This document shows, in pieces, positions 9,228 to 16,554 of a DNA stretch of 64,000 bases. Position numbers and translations under genes: made by a program. Source of the DNA: Kastovskya adunca ATA6-11-RM4 (GTDB taxonomy: Bacteria > Cyanobacteriota > Cyanobacteriia > Cyanobacteriales > Coleofasciculaceae); assembly GCA_019359445.1 (NCBI GenBank), contig JAHHHJ010000005.1, positions 186,001 to 250,000 of the forward strand, in the 5' to 3' direction. The notes below the pieces were generated by a model. That model was not told the origin of the DNA. It ran no database searches and saw only the letters and a list, made by a program, of their open reading frames with translations. Positions within the stretch are counted from its first letter, which is position 1, and the number at the start of each line of letters is the position of its first letter.

Positions 9228-9372
9228 ATTTGCTTTTGAGGTAACTAAGATGCCAGCCAATGTGGCGTGACAGTTATTTCCAGCAAGAGAGCAAGCTGAA
9301 CAAAAGCAAATAGTAGAAGTTGAGAGTTTGTGCTTTTGGGTTTAGGCGATCGCCAATCTTACCGCTTCTAAC
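9228..9372 (-). repeat. Conserved duplicated non-coding block, copy A, with long hairpin
   Basis: This block matches 10388-10520 at well over 85% of positions, clearly more than the DNA between it and the paralogue genes. Perfect 11-bp arms (ATTTGCTTTTG at 9228-9238 and CAAAAGCAAAT at 9301-9311) could pair. Its right end (about 9352-9372) is a copy of the last seven codons of the CBS histidine kinase gene, including the TAA stop. It lies about 360 nt upstream of paralogue A, and could be a promoter/leader or a 3' end signal of the kinase. Confidence 0.6.
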
Positions 9373-9373
9373 G

Positions 9374-9416
9374 CTTCATTGAGATGACCCCGACTTGCCC
9401 TTTAAGAGCGACCTAA
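9374..9416. repeat. 43-bp direct repeat, copy 2
   Basis: Identical to 6767-6809. The two copies flank a 2.6-kb segment holding the PEP-CTERM frame, paralogue A and its upstream region, so they mark a duplication or insertion boundary. Confidence 0.85.
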
Positions 9417-9420
9417 TAAA

Positions 9421-10032
9421 TCAAGACTTGATTATGTAAAACTCTACAAAAGGGGTAGTAAATACGCCTAACCAAAGCCCTTTGATTAACTTTTCCTGTT
9501 CAGTAACATAGTCATATACGGTTACCTCTGGGTCTTGGTTGCTATAGATAAACCGAAATTGATATATCCCTAGCCTGAGAGGTTTAAATGTCAAAGTGCG
9601 CTCGCTGTCGATAGCCATGTTCAGGCTAAATTGGTTGCCCCAAATCTCATAAATTTGAGAATCAGGAAAGAAAACTTTACTCTCCCCTGGCATGATGAAT
9701 AAAAAATCAGAGTCTCTAAGAAATCCGGGGCGAAACCAGGAAGCATCAAATTCTATTTGACCCTTAGCTCCTACAAGTTCTGGAATCCAAGTCTGAAAAA
9801 AGCGAAAGTTATAAGGGATTGAGGTGTTATTAGTTATACGAAGACCAATCTGTACGGAAACAGACGGGGAGGGGTGTTGAGGTAGTGTCGGTGATAGACA
9901 TTGCAATACATATAGAAGTTTCTGCACAACGTTTTTTTTCGGTACGCTCAACACTTGCTCTGGTAATACAGTTTCAAACTCAATGCCATCCACTTCAACG
10001 GCATTGCTGTTGCTTGATTGTCCTGATGTCAT
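9421..10032 (-). CDS. Unknown beta-rich protein, tandem paralogue B
   Basis: A 203-aa paralogue of the gene at 8255-8866. The frame extends six codons further (to 10050), but the ATG at 10032 aligns with the paralogue's start (MTSGQSS against MSSEQSS) and follows the same GAGAGGG ribosome site. Conservation is highest in the first 75 residues and in the WGNQF and TPFVEF motifs; the middle (residues 80-125) has diverged strongly, which suggests different ligands or relaxed constraint. No function is known to me. The paralogue directly follows the CBS histidine kinase on the same strand, so it may be part of that regulator's output or sensing module; this is inference from position only. Confidence 0.65.
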   Translation of the reverse strand: MTSGQSSNSNAVEVDGIEFETVLPEQVLSVPKKNVVQKLLYVLQCLSPTLPQHPSPSVSVQIGLRITNNTSIPYNFRFFQTWIPELVGAKGQIEFDASWFRPGFLRDSDFLFIMPGESKVFFPDSQIYEIWGNQFSLNMAIDSERTLTFKPLRLGIYQFRFIYSNQDPEVTVYDYVTEQEKLIKGLWLGVFTTPFVEFYIIKS

Positions 10033-10387
10033 GGAAAGTGACCCTCTCAAAAATCACATCTTTACATACCATCAATTCTCATAAATTTCCTTCCTTAAGA
10101 ACAGGAACTACTTCAGCCAGATTTTTATCTTCACTCTTAAATTGCTTTGGTGAAGATCAATCTAGGCTCTGGCTGGAGTTACTACAAACCAGAAATCTAT
10201 TGAAGGGTTGAGCGTGGAATTATCAAGAGAGTGTGAACCAATAGCTCGCTTTCTAAAATTTGGGAAGTAATGATGAACTTCACGTTGGCGTGGCACCAGT
10301 GTTGAAGCTTTGAAGCGGCATAAATTTCTGTAGCGACTGAAGGCTACAGAGAAGTGTCAAGGTTTGTTGACAAATTTCTATTAGGAG

Positions 10388-10501
10388 AATTGCTTTTGAG
10401 GTAACCAAGATGCCAGCCAATGTGGAGTGACAGTTTTTCTCAGCAAGAGAGCAAGCTGAACAAAAGCAAGTAGTAGAAGTTGAGAGTTTGTGCTTTTGGG
10501 C
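10388..10501 (-). repeat. Conserved duplicated non-coding block, copy B
   Basis: Counterpart of 9228-9372, between the kinase stop codon and paralogue B. The hairpin arms are 9 bp here (TTGCTTTTG at 10390-10398 and CAAAAGCAA at 10461-10469). The near identity of the two copies over a non-coding stretch, while the coding middles diverged, suggests either recent gene conversion or a function. Confidence 0.6.
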
Positions 10502-12667
10502 TTAGGCGATCGCAAATCTTGCTACTTGCTGTTGTTGCCGGATTGGAATCTCCACAACGAACTCCGTCCCCTCTCCCGGCGCAGAAACACACTGTATCTG
10601 CCCACCATGCTTTTCTACGATAATCTGATAGCTAATCGACAAACCCAACCCTGTCCCTTTGCCGACAGTTTTGGTTGTGAAAAACGGGTCAAACAAACGC
10701 CGATGAACCGTTTCCGTCATTCCAGAGCCATTATCCGCAACCCGGATTAAAATGCTCAACCCATCCGTTGAGACATTAGTGGAGATACGAATAGTTTGTT
10801 GTTTGTCCGTTGTGCGTTGTCTCTTGTGGGTTGTTTTGCCCTTGACGATTGACAACTGACTCATCGCCACTGACTCATCTAGCGCATCAATCGCATTGCT
10901 CAATAGATGCATGAACACCTGATTGAGTTGCCCTGCATAACACTCCACAAGGGGAAGTTCCCCATATTCTTTAACAATCTGAATCTCTGGGCGATCGCTA
11001 CGTCCTTTGAGCTGATTTTGCACAATTAATAACGTACTTTCCAAACCCTCATGCAGATTTACGGATTTCATCTCCGCTTCATCCAGTCGGGAGAAATTCC
11101 GTAGGGAAAGCACCAAATCGCGAATCCGGTCAGCCCCTCCCTTCATCGAACTCAACAGCTTTGGCAGGTCAGTCTTGACAAAGTCCAAATCAATCTTTTC
11201 CGCAGCTTGCTGAACCTCTCGCACGGGCTGTGGATAATGTTGGGCATAGAGTTTCAAAAGCTGCATGATGTCCTGGACATACTCACGCGCGTAGGCAAGA
11301 TTGCCGTAGATGAAATTAATTGGATTATTAATTTCGTGCGCTACCCCCGCCACCAATTGACCAAGAGAAGACATTTTTTCTGTCTGAATCAGTTGCATCT
11401 GGTAGGAATGCAACTCGTGCAGCGCCTGCTCTAGTTGGCTGGCTTTTTGGCGAAGTTTTGATTCACTCCCCCGCAGCGCCGCCTCTACCTGCTGACGCTC
11501 TAACAGGTCTTGGTGAAGTTGGGCATTCGCCGCTCTCAGTTGTGCCGTCCGTTCCTCTACTTGTTGTTTTAGTTCATCATGCGCCTGCAACAAGGCTAAC
11601 TCCGCTCGCTGACGCTCTAAAATCTCATGGCGCAAGCACTCATTTGTGGCTTCGATCTCTGAGGTTCGCTCTTCCACCGCCTGCTGCAACACCTCAATGA
11701 CATCGTACATATCAGCGGGGTTCAGTACTTGCAGCAGACTCGTTTGGGAGACAATACCGATCAGTTCTCCCTGAGACCCGGCAACAACTAGACGCCGGAC
11801 GTGACGGCGGTGCATCTCTTCATGAGCCTGCCATAGAGGATTAGACGGCTGAAGGCAAAATAAGGGTGTACTCATCACCGTAGCCGCAGGCGTCCGCTGC
11901 AAATCCAGTTCTAATGCCTGAAACTGTACAATGTCTCGCTCGGTGACGATGCCGACGGGAATTGGTGAAGTGGGATTGGAAAGAGAGTGTTGAGTACTGA
12001 GTGCTGAGTCTGTTGTTCCCTGGTTCCCCGGCTCCTCTTGAGTAATCACAATACAGCTCACCTGATGGTCGGTCATGAGCTGCGCCAGCTTCAGAACAGA
12101 GGCAGTTGTCGGTGCATGAATGACTTGGGTTGTCATCACGTCTTCCACATACCGCAACCGTGTCAGTAAGTTGACAGGTTGCAAGCTTTTGCGAATGCTT
12201 TCGTGGGTGACCACTCCTAGAGGTCGTCCCTGGTCGTCCAGAATCGGCAGGTGGCGAATCCGATGCTGGCGGAATAAAGACAATGCAGTGAAAATATCTT
12301 GTGCTTGGGAGTGCTTTAGGGTAGTGGGCGGGTAGGTGACAATATCAGATATCTCAACTTCTCCTAAAGAAATGCCCGCCGCTGTCATCCGCACGATATC
12401 CCGCTCGGTGAACACCCCTAGCAGTTGAGACCCTTGCATGACTAAGACACAGTCACCGTTACATTTTGAAGCTTCTATCGTTTCACTTTCGTGATGGTTG
12501 AGCTGTGGTGACTGCAAATTCTCCGTTGGCAATACACAGCTACTGCGAACCCGACTCATTAGAGCCAACACTTCAATTAAAGGAGTATCTGCTCCCACGC
12601 TCAAAAACTGAGAGTCAATTGCAGGATCTAAAGATAAAGAGTGAAGAGGCAGACCTTTTTCTGGCAT
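10502..12667 (-). CDS. CBS-domain sensor histidine kinase
   Basis: A 721-aa cytoplasmic histidine kinase without membrane segments. Residues 1-330 hold two CBS-domain pairs (recurring LGVFTERDIV, IGIVSQTSL and similar ends), expected to bind adenosyl nucleotides. A coiled coil follows (about 335-430), then the phosphoacceptor H-box GQLVAGVAHEINNPINF, the N-box NQVFMHLLSNAIDAL and the G boxes DNGSGM and GKGTGLGLSI. No receiver is fused and no response regulator is adjacent. Two segments look foreign: about residues 222-236 (SALSTQHSLS) and about 622-640 (KGKTTHKRQRTTDKQQ). Both are encoded by DNA resembling intergenic simple repeats, and both lie in loops between domains. Confidence 0.9.
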   Translation of the reverse strand: MPEKGLPLHSLSLDPAIDSQFLSVGADTPLIEVLALMSRVRSSCVLPTENLQSPQLNHHESETIEASKCNGDCVLVMQGSQLLGVFTERDIVRMTAAGISLGEVEISDIVTYPPTTLKHSQAQDIFTALSLFRQHRIRHLPILDDQGRPLGVVTHESIRKSLQPVNLLTRLRYVEDVMTTQVIHAPTTASVLKLAQLMTDHQVSCIVITQEEPGNQGTTDSALSTQHSLSNPTSPIPVGIVTERDIVQFQALELDLQRTPAATVMSTPLFCLQPSNPLWQAHEEMHRRHVRRLVVAGSQGELIGIVSQTSLLQVLNPADMYDVIEVLQQAVEERTSEIEATNECLRHEILERQRAELALLQAHDELKQQVEERTAQLRAANAQLHQDLLERQQVEAALRGSESKLRQKASQLEQALHELHSYQMQLIQTEKMSSLGQLVAGVAHEINNPINFIYGNLAYAREYVQDIMQLLKLYAQHYPQPVREVQQAAEKIDLDFVKTDLPKLLSSMKGGADRIRDLVLSLRNFSRLDEAEMKSVNLHEGLESTLLIVQNQLKGRSDRPEIQIVKEYGELPLVECYAGQLNQVFMHLLSNAIDALDESVAMSQLSIVKGKTTHKRQRTTDKQQTIRISTNVSTDGLSILIRVADNGSGMTETVHRRLFDPFFTTKTVGKGTGLGLSISYQIIVEKHGGQIQCVSAPGEGTEFVVEIPIRQQQQVARFAIA

Positions 12668-12814
12668 GGGTCCCGCCTGGGAATACCAAGTATGTTAATG
12701 CCCGCTATTGTAAGCGGCAATGCCCTATTTTGTGATTAATCCTTAGACTCTGTAATAAATTAGTACATTACGGTATCAATCGTTACATCACCCTCAGATT
12801 TTACTGTGGTCAAA

Positions 12815-12874
12815 ACAAAAAAAGGCAAAAGTCAAAAAGTAATCTGCTTAAGAAGGTTTTTGACTTTTTACCTT
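12815..12874 (-). terminator. Intrinsic terminator of the aminopropyltransferase gene
   Basis: An imperfect 17-bp stem pairs 12822-12838 with 12857-12874 and is followed, on the minus strand, by a run of T residues. It sits about 25 nt downstream of the aminopropyltransferase stop codon. Confidence 0.7.
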
Positions 12875-12897
12875 TGGCGATCTTTTTTGAGAAAGAC

Positions 12898-13845
12898 CTA
12901 TTTCTCCTCTACAGCACCTTTACCGAAGAACTTCGGGGGTTCTTTTAGGGTGAACACCTCAGTTTCTTCAGCGATCGCGCGACGCACATAGGCAGAGGTT
13001 TGGAAAATGCCTAAGAGAGTGATGCCATCTAAGAAGCGGAGTCCTCCGGTGGTGTTTTCAGCCAGCAACTTGTCGATAGTATCGGGTTCAGGTCGAGTGT
13101 TGATCGCCTGCTCAGAACCGACAATAAATCCCCAAGGAACAGCGTAAGTCGGAACCGCAGAAGCAAAGGAGTGAACGTTGCTAAACACTGCCTGCATAGT
13201 TTTGACCAAACGGGCATGTAGCTTCAGTTCCGACGGGGAAACAGGTCCTGCTTGCAGAACAAAGAAGCCTCCAGGAGCTAATACCCGCTTGGCTTTCTCA
13301 AAGTACTCTTTGGTGAAAAGCTGGAAAGACGGGCCAGACTCGATCGGGTCAGACAAGTCAGAAATGATCACGTCCCATTGCTCTGTGGTGTTGTCCAGCA
13401 CTTCCAAAGCGTCACCAATTACTAAATTGGTACGAGGGTCATCAAAGGCATTTTGATGCATCTCTGGCAGATGTTCGCGGCAGGCTTCTACCACCTCGCC
13501 ATCAATATCAACCATCATTACCTGTTCGACGGTGTTCCAGCGCAGAATCTCGCGAATCGTCGCGCCTTCACCGCCCCCTAGTACGAGTACTTTTTTAGGC
13601 GCACCATGACAAATCATTGCCGGGTGTACCAATGGCTCATGGTAGAGAAATTCATCGCCTGTACAGGATTGCCACTTACCGTCCAAAACTAGCCCTTTAC
13701 CATAGGCACCTGTTTCAACGATGTACATTTCCTGAAAAGGCGTTTTTTTGTAAGCTAGCACTTTTGTTACACCGTGAGAATATATATCCCACGGTGTGAT
13801 GTACTCCGTAATCCATAAATCAGCACCAGTATTACTACCAGCCAT
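12898..13845 (-). CDS. Polyamine aminopropyltransferase, thermospermine-synthase (ACL5) type
   Basis: A 315-aa enzyme transferring an aminopropyl group from decarboxylated SAM to a polyamine. The nucleotide-binding motif VLVLGGGEGATIREIL and the acidic VDIDGEVVE are clear. The active-site loop reads DLSDPIESGPSFQLFTKEY and the C-terminus ends ETEVF...KFFGKGAVE. Both resemble plant ACL5 thermospermine synthase (DLADPVEGGP and ETEVY...GHGV patterns as I recall them) more than classical SpeE, so thermospermine or another tetraamine is the likely product, though spermidine remains possible. A strong AAGGAGGTG ribosome site precedes the ATG. It appears monocistronic, with its own terminator. speD is not in the window. 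Confidence 0.8.
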   Translation of the reverse strand: MAGSNTGADLWITEYITPWDIYSHGVTKVLAYKKTPFQEMYIVETGAYGKGLVLDGKWQSCTGDEFLYHEPLVHPAMICHGAPKKVLVLGGGEGATIREILRWNTVEQVMMVDIDGEVVEACREHLPEMHQNAFDDPRTNLVIGDALEVLDNTTEQWDVIISDLSDPIESGPSFQLFTKEYFEKAKRVLAPGGFFVLQAGPVSPSELKLHARLVKTMQAVFSNVHSFASAVPTYAVPWGFIVGSEQAINTRPEPDTIDKLLAENTTGGLRFLDGITLLGIFQTSAYVRRAIAEETEVFTLKEPPKFFGKGAVEEK

Positions 13846-13964
13846 AAAACACCTCCTTGGCGCTCATTGAACAAACAGATAGTCATTATCACAAAAGTTG
13901 GTTAAGTTTCTATCGGTCGCAATGAGGGAGCTTGTTTAAAGGCTAGTCGGTAAGTCGTATTTTC

Positions 13965-14423
13965 TTACTCGGGCTTAGATTCAAACAGCTTCAGGATTTT
14001 GTCAAAAATCTCTTCCCCGGCACGGCTTTGCAAAATCGCATGAGCTAGCTTAATAAACTCGGCATCGGGTACCGTATCGTTCTCGATCACCTTGCTAGCC
14101 GGAAAATAGGTTACGTCATTCACGGCTAGTTCATTGGTTACCCCAGTTTGCCAGCGATCGCGTTTTTTATGCCACGACAGCGATTTTCCCCGGAAGGTAA
14201 ACTGAAACCACTCAATTTGATCGTCGCGCAAGTCCACAAAAACATCAAAATAAGGTTCCCCACCTTGATACCAGACTCTAACTGCGCCCTCTTCCTTGGG
14301 TGGAGATAAAAGTGTCTGATCGATCCAGCGTAAGGAAGCACCCAGAGCTGTAATCTTATCTCGGTTCATAACTGTAACCATTTTGTATCGAGCAGCCTGG
14401 TTAAACCAGTAGTTCTTAAGCAT
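13965..14423 (-). CDS. Conserved hypothetical protein
   Basis: A 152-aa soluble protein with an aromatic-rich centre (EWFQFTFRGKSLSWHKKRDRW, given only as its key region around residues 65-90) and a mostly helical C-terminus. I do not recognise the family. Internal ATGs at codons 15 and 19 could be the true start because the segment MNRDKITALGASLRW looks like a natural beginning. It is on the same strand as the downstream aminopropyltransferase but separated by about 120 nt. Confidence 0.6.
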   Translation of the reverse strand: MLKNYWFNQAARYKMVTVMNRDKITALGASLRWIDQTLLSPPKEEGAVRVWYQGGEPYFDVFVDLRDDQIEWFQFTFRGKSLSWHKKRDRWQTGVTNELAVNDVTYFPASKVIENDTVPDAEFIKLAHAILQSRAGEEIFDKILKLFESKPE

Positions 14424-14705
14424 GTCAGAGACCGGGGAGTCATAAGAAGATAGGGGTAATTATTTATACAAAGTGGCTGAAACTCACTCCGGATGCTGGA
14501 ATTGGTAGATGGGGATAAGGAAGAAGACAAGTTTATCCAAACTCCTTGCTAGCCTTGGCTTGTGGCGTCTTAGTTGAACGTTTTGATGCTGAGTAAGAGG
14601 AGAGATTTTATTATGTTACGTTGTGCGCGAGACCAATAGGCGGCTCACTTGCAAGGGCAATTTTCATCTATTCTGGTGGACGTTGCCATAACGACTCCTT
14701 AGTAA
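14424..14705. other. Intergenic region between conserved protein and WD40 remnant
   Basis: About 280 bases. Apart from the tRNA-Leu-like fragment, a 14-codon minus-strand frame starts with ATG at about 14692 after an AAGGAG site, just past the WD40 stop; it is too short to call a gene. Confidence 0.4.
14487..14515 (+). other. Possible tRNA-Leu 5' fragment
   Basis: The 29 bases resemble the acceptor stem and D-arm of a bacterial tRNA-Leu (CTCCGGATGCTGGAATTGG then TAGAT). No anticodon arm, variable loop or T-arm follows, so this cannot be a working tRNA. It may be a relic left by an integration event or a chance match. Confidence 0.25.
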
Positions 14706-15122
14706 TTAAAGAATATCGTCTAACTCCACAGCTCCCAAAGCTTTCAGTGTGGCTTTCTGAGCTTGTGTTAACCCCGTAACACCAGTAATGTTCATCCCCT
14801 CGTAGAGCCAATCCGCTCGTAGCGTATTCAAGCATTTACCACTATGAATATCCCAGAGCTTGATCGTTTCATCTTGGCTAGCACTAGCCAAAATGTAAGC
14901 ATTTTCTTGTAATGCTCCACTGACGGTAAAGCTAGGCTCAGAGAGATTTACAGGACTGAAGGCAACAAACCAGATGCGATCGCTATGCCCTGCTAATGTT
15001 TTAAGACATTCCCTAGTACTGACATCCCACAGCTTCACTGTTTGGTCATCGCTACCACTGGCTAACATGTTTCTATCTGGGCTAAAGCGAAGCGACCACA
15101 CCCAACCCTGTTGACCTTGCAA
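14706..15122 (-). pseudogene. C-terminal remnant of a WD40-repeat protein
   Basis: 138 codons with two and a half WD40 repeats ([15 protein letters not shown] and [15 protein letters not shown]) and a C-terminal tail ([20 protein letters not shown]) that I know from large cyanobacterial NTPase-WD40 proteins. The only start is a TTG inside a repeat, and the frame is stopped 14 codons upstream, so the N-terminal part is missing. The remnant probably survives from a deletion or recombination within a large repeat protein. It is unlikely to fold as a complete propeller (seven blades are normal). Confidence 0.7.
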
Positions 15123-15301
15123 TCGGTACGCTTGTTTGAGGGAATAAGAGCGTCTTAACCTCTACGAAGACTGCTATATAAAATTTTCATAGCAATCCAA
15201 ATGGGTTATAAGACTCTCTTTTCTATTCTCTGGTTTCTCTACATCTTCTGTGATTCATTTCTTTCAAAAAGCTGCTATATTCACATACTAAACCTCTTCA
15301 A

Positions 15302-16444
15302 CTAAGCAAAAATTTTCCCCGCTTCTACGGAAAGGATTTGGGAAGATTTAAGCCACTGGGAATCGAATGCTCCCAAATGAGTTGTGGTAATCAACGTTTG
15401 AAAACGGTCTTGAATCGCGTCTAATAACTGATTTTGACGGTTGAGGTCAAGTTCGGCGAGAACGTCATCAAGGAGCAATAGCGGCGGCTCCCCTACCACT
15501 TCTTCAATCAACTTGAGTTCTGCGAGTTTTAATGCCAGTACTAGGGTTCGTTGTTGACCTTGGGAACCATAAGCCCTAGCGGGGGTTTGGTTGATGGTGA
15601 ACTCGACTTCATCGCGATGAGGCCCAACGAGAGTCTTTCCTTGCTGTTGTTCTGGGAAGCGACGTTGTTGAATTTTTTCTAAAAATGCTTTTTGTACTTC
15701 TTCAGGTTCCTCATTGGAAGGGGTAACATTGGGAGCATAGGTAATCTCTAGTACTTCCGTCTTGCCGCTAATACTGGTGTGCCACTCGGCAGCGATGGGA
15801 GCAAGTCGTTTCAATACTCTGGCTCGGCGTCGTGTCACCCGCGAACCTGTTGTAGCAAGTTGGGCATCCCACAGCGCCAGTTGCTCTTTTCTACTTCCCA
15901 GACTGGAGGGAAAATTTTCGTCTGCGGAGTCCACATTGCGGATTTCTTTTAGTAAGGCATTGCGCTGCCGTAGTACCTGGTTATATTGCTGCAAAATAGA
16001 GGCATAGATTGGTTCAAGTTGGGTGAGAAGAGAATCGAGCCAACTGCGACGCCGTTCGGGGGCACCACGTACTAGTTCCAAGTCTAGGCTGGAAAACTGA
16101 ACGGCATTGAGGACGCCTAAAAAGTCCATTTGCCGTCGCAGAGATTCCCGGTTCAGGGCAACAGTGCGGCGTCCTTGGCTGCGGAGAGTCAAGGCCATGT
16201 CCATAGAACCATAGGCACGTTCGAGCTGGGCGCGAATCTGCCCAACTGAGGCAGTTTCCAAAACTAGATCGCGATCGCGTACAGAACGATGACTTTTTAA
16301 GGTCGAGAGTAACTCTACCGCCTCTAATAAGTTTGACTTGCCTTGAGCATTGTTCCCCACCAAGATTGTTTTGGGAGCGTCAAACTGCACCTGGCAATCT
16401 TGGTAGTTACGAAATTGTCGAAGGTGCAGGATTTTTAAATACAT
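15302..16444 (-). CDS. recF: DNA replication and repair protein RecF
   Basis: A 380-aa SMC-like ATPase that helps load RecA at single-strand gaps with RecO and RecR. It shows Walker A GNNAQGKSNLLEA (residues 30-42), the ABC-type signature YGSQGQQRTLVLALKLAEL region near 295 and Walker B PLLLLDDVLAELD near 325. Length is normal. It is not next to dnaA or dnaN, as usual in cyanobacteria. It is separated by about 110 nt from the upstream P-type ATPase. Confidence 0.95.
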   Translation of the reverse strand: MYLKILHLRQFRNYQDCQVQFDAPKTILVGNNAQGKSNLLEAVELLSTLKSHRSVRDRDLVLETASVGQIRAQLERAYGSMDMALTLRSQGRRTVALNRESLRRQMDFLGVLNAVQFSSLDLELVRGAPERRRSWLDSLLTQLEPIYASILQQYNQVLRQRNALLKEIRNVDSADENFPSSLGSRKEQLALWDAQLATTGSRVTRRRARVLKRLAPIAAEWHTSISGKTEVLEITYAPNVTPSNEEPEEVQKAFLEKIQQRRFPEQQQGKTLVGPHRDEVEFTINQTPARAYGSQGQQRTLVLALKLAELKLIEEVVGEPPLLLLDDVLAELDLNRQNQLLDAIQDRFQTLITTTHLGAFDSQWLKSSQILSVEAGKIFA

Positions 16445-16554
16445 TGGTCAATTGTCGGCGATGGGATGTCCTTGGGGATTAGCGACTAGGGATTAGTAAG
16501 AAGCGAGTCGTGCTTGTTCCCTTCATCCTTCGTCCTTTTCCCCGTTCCCTCCTA

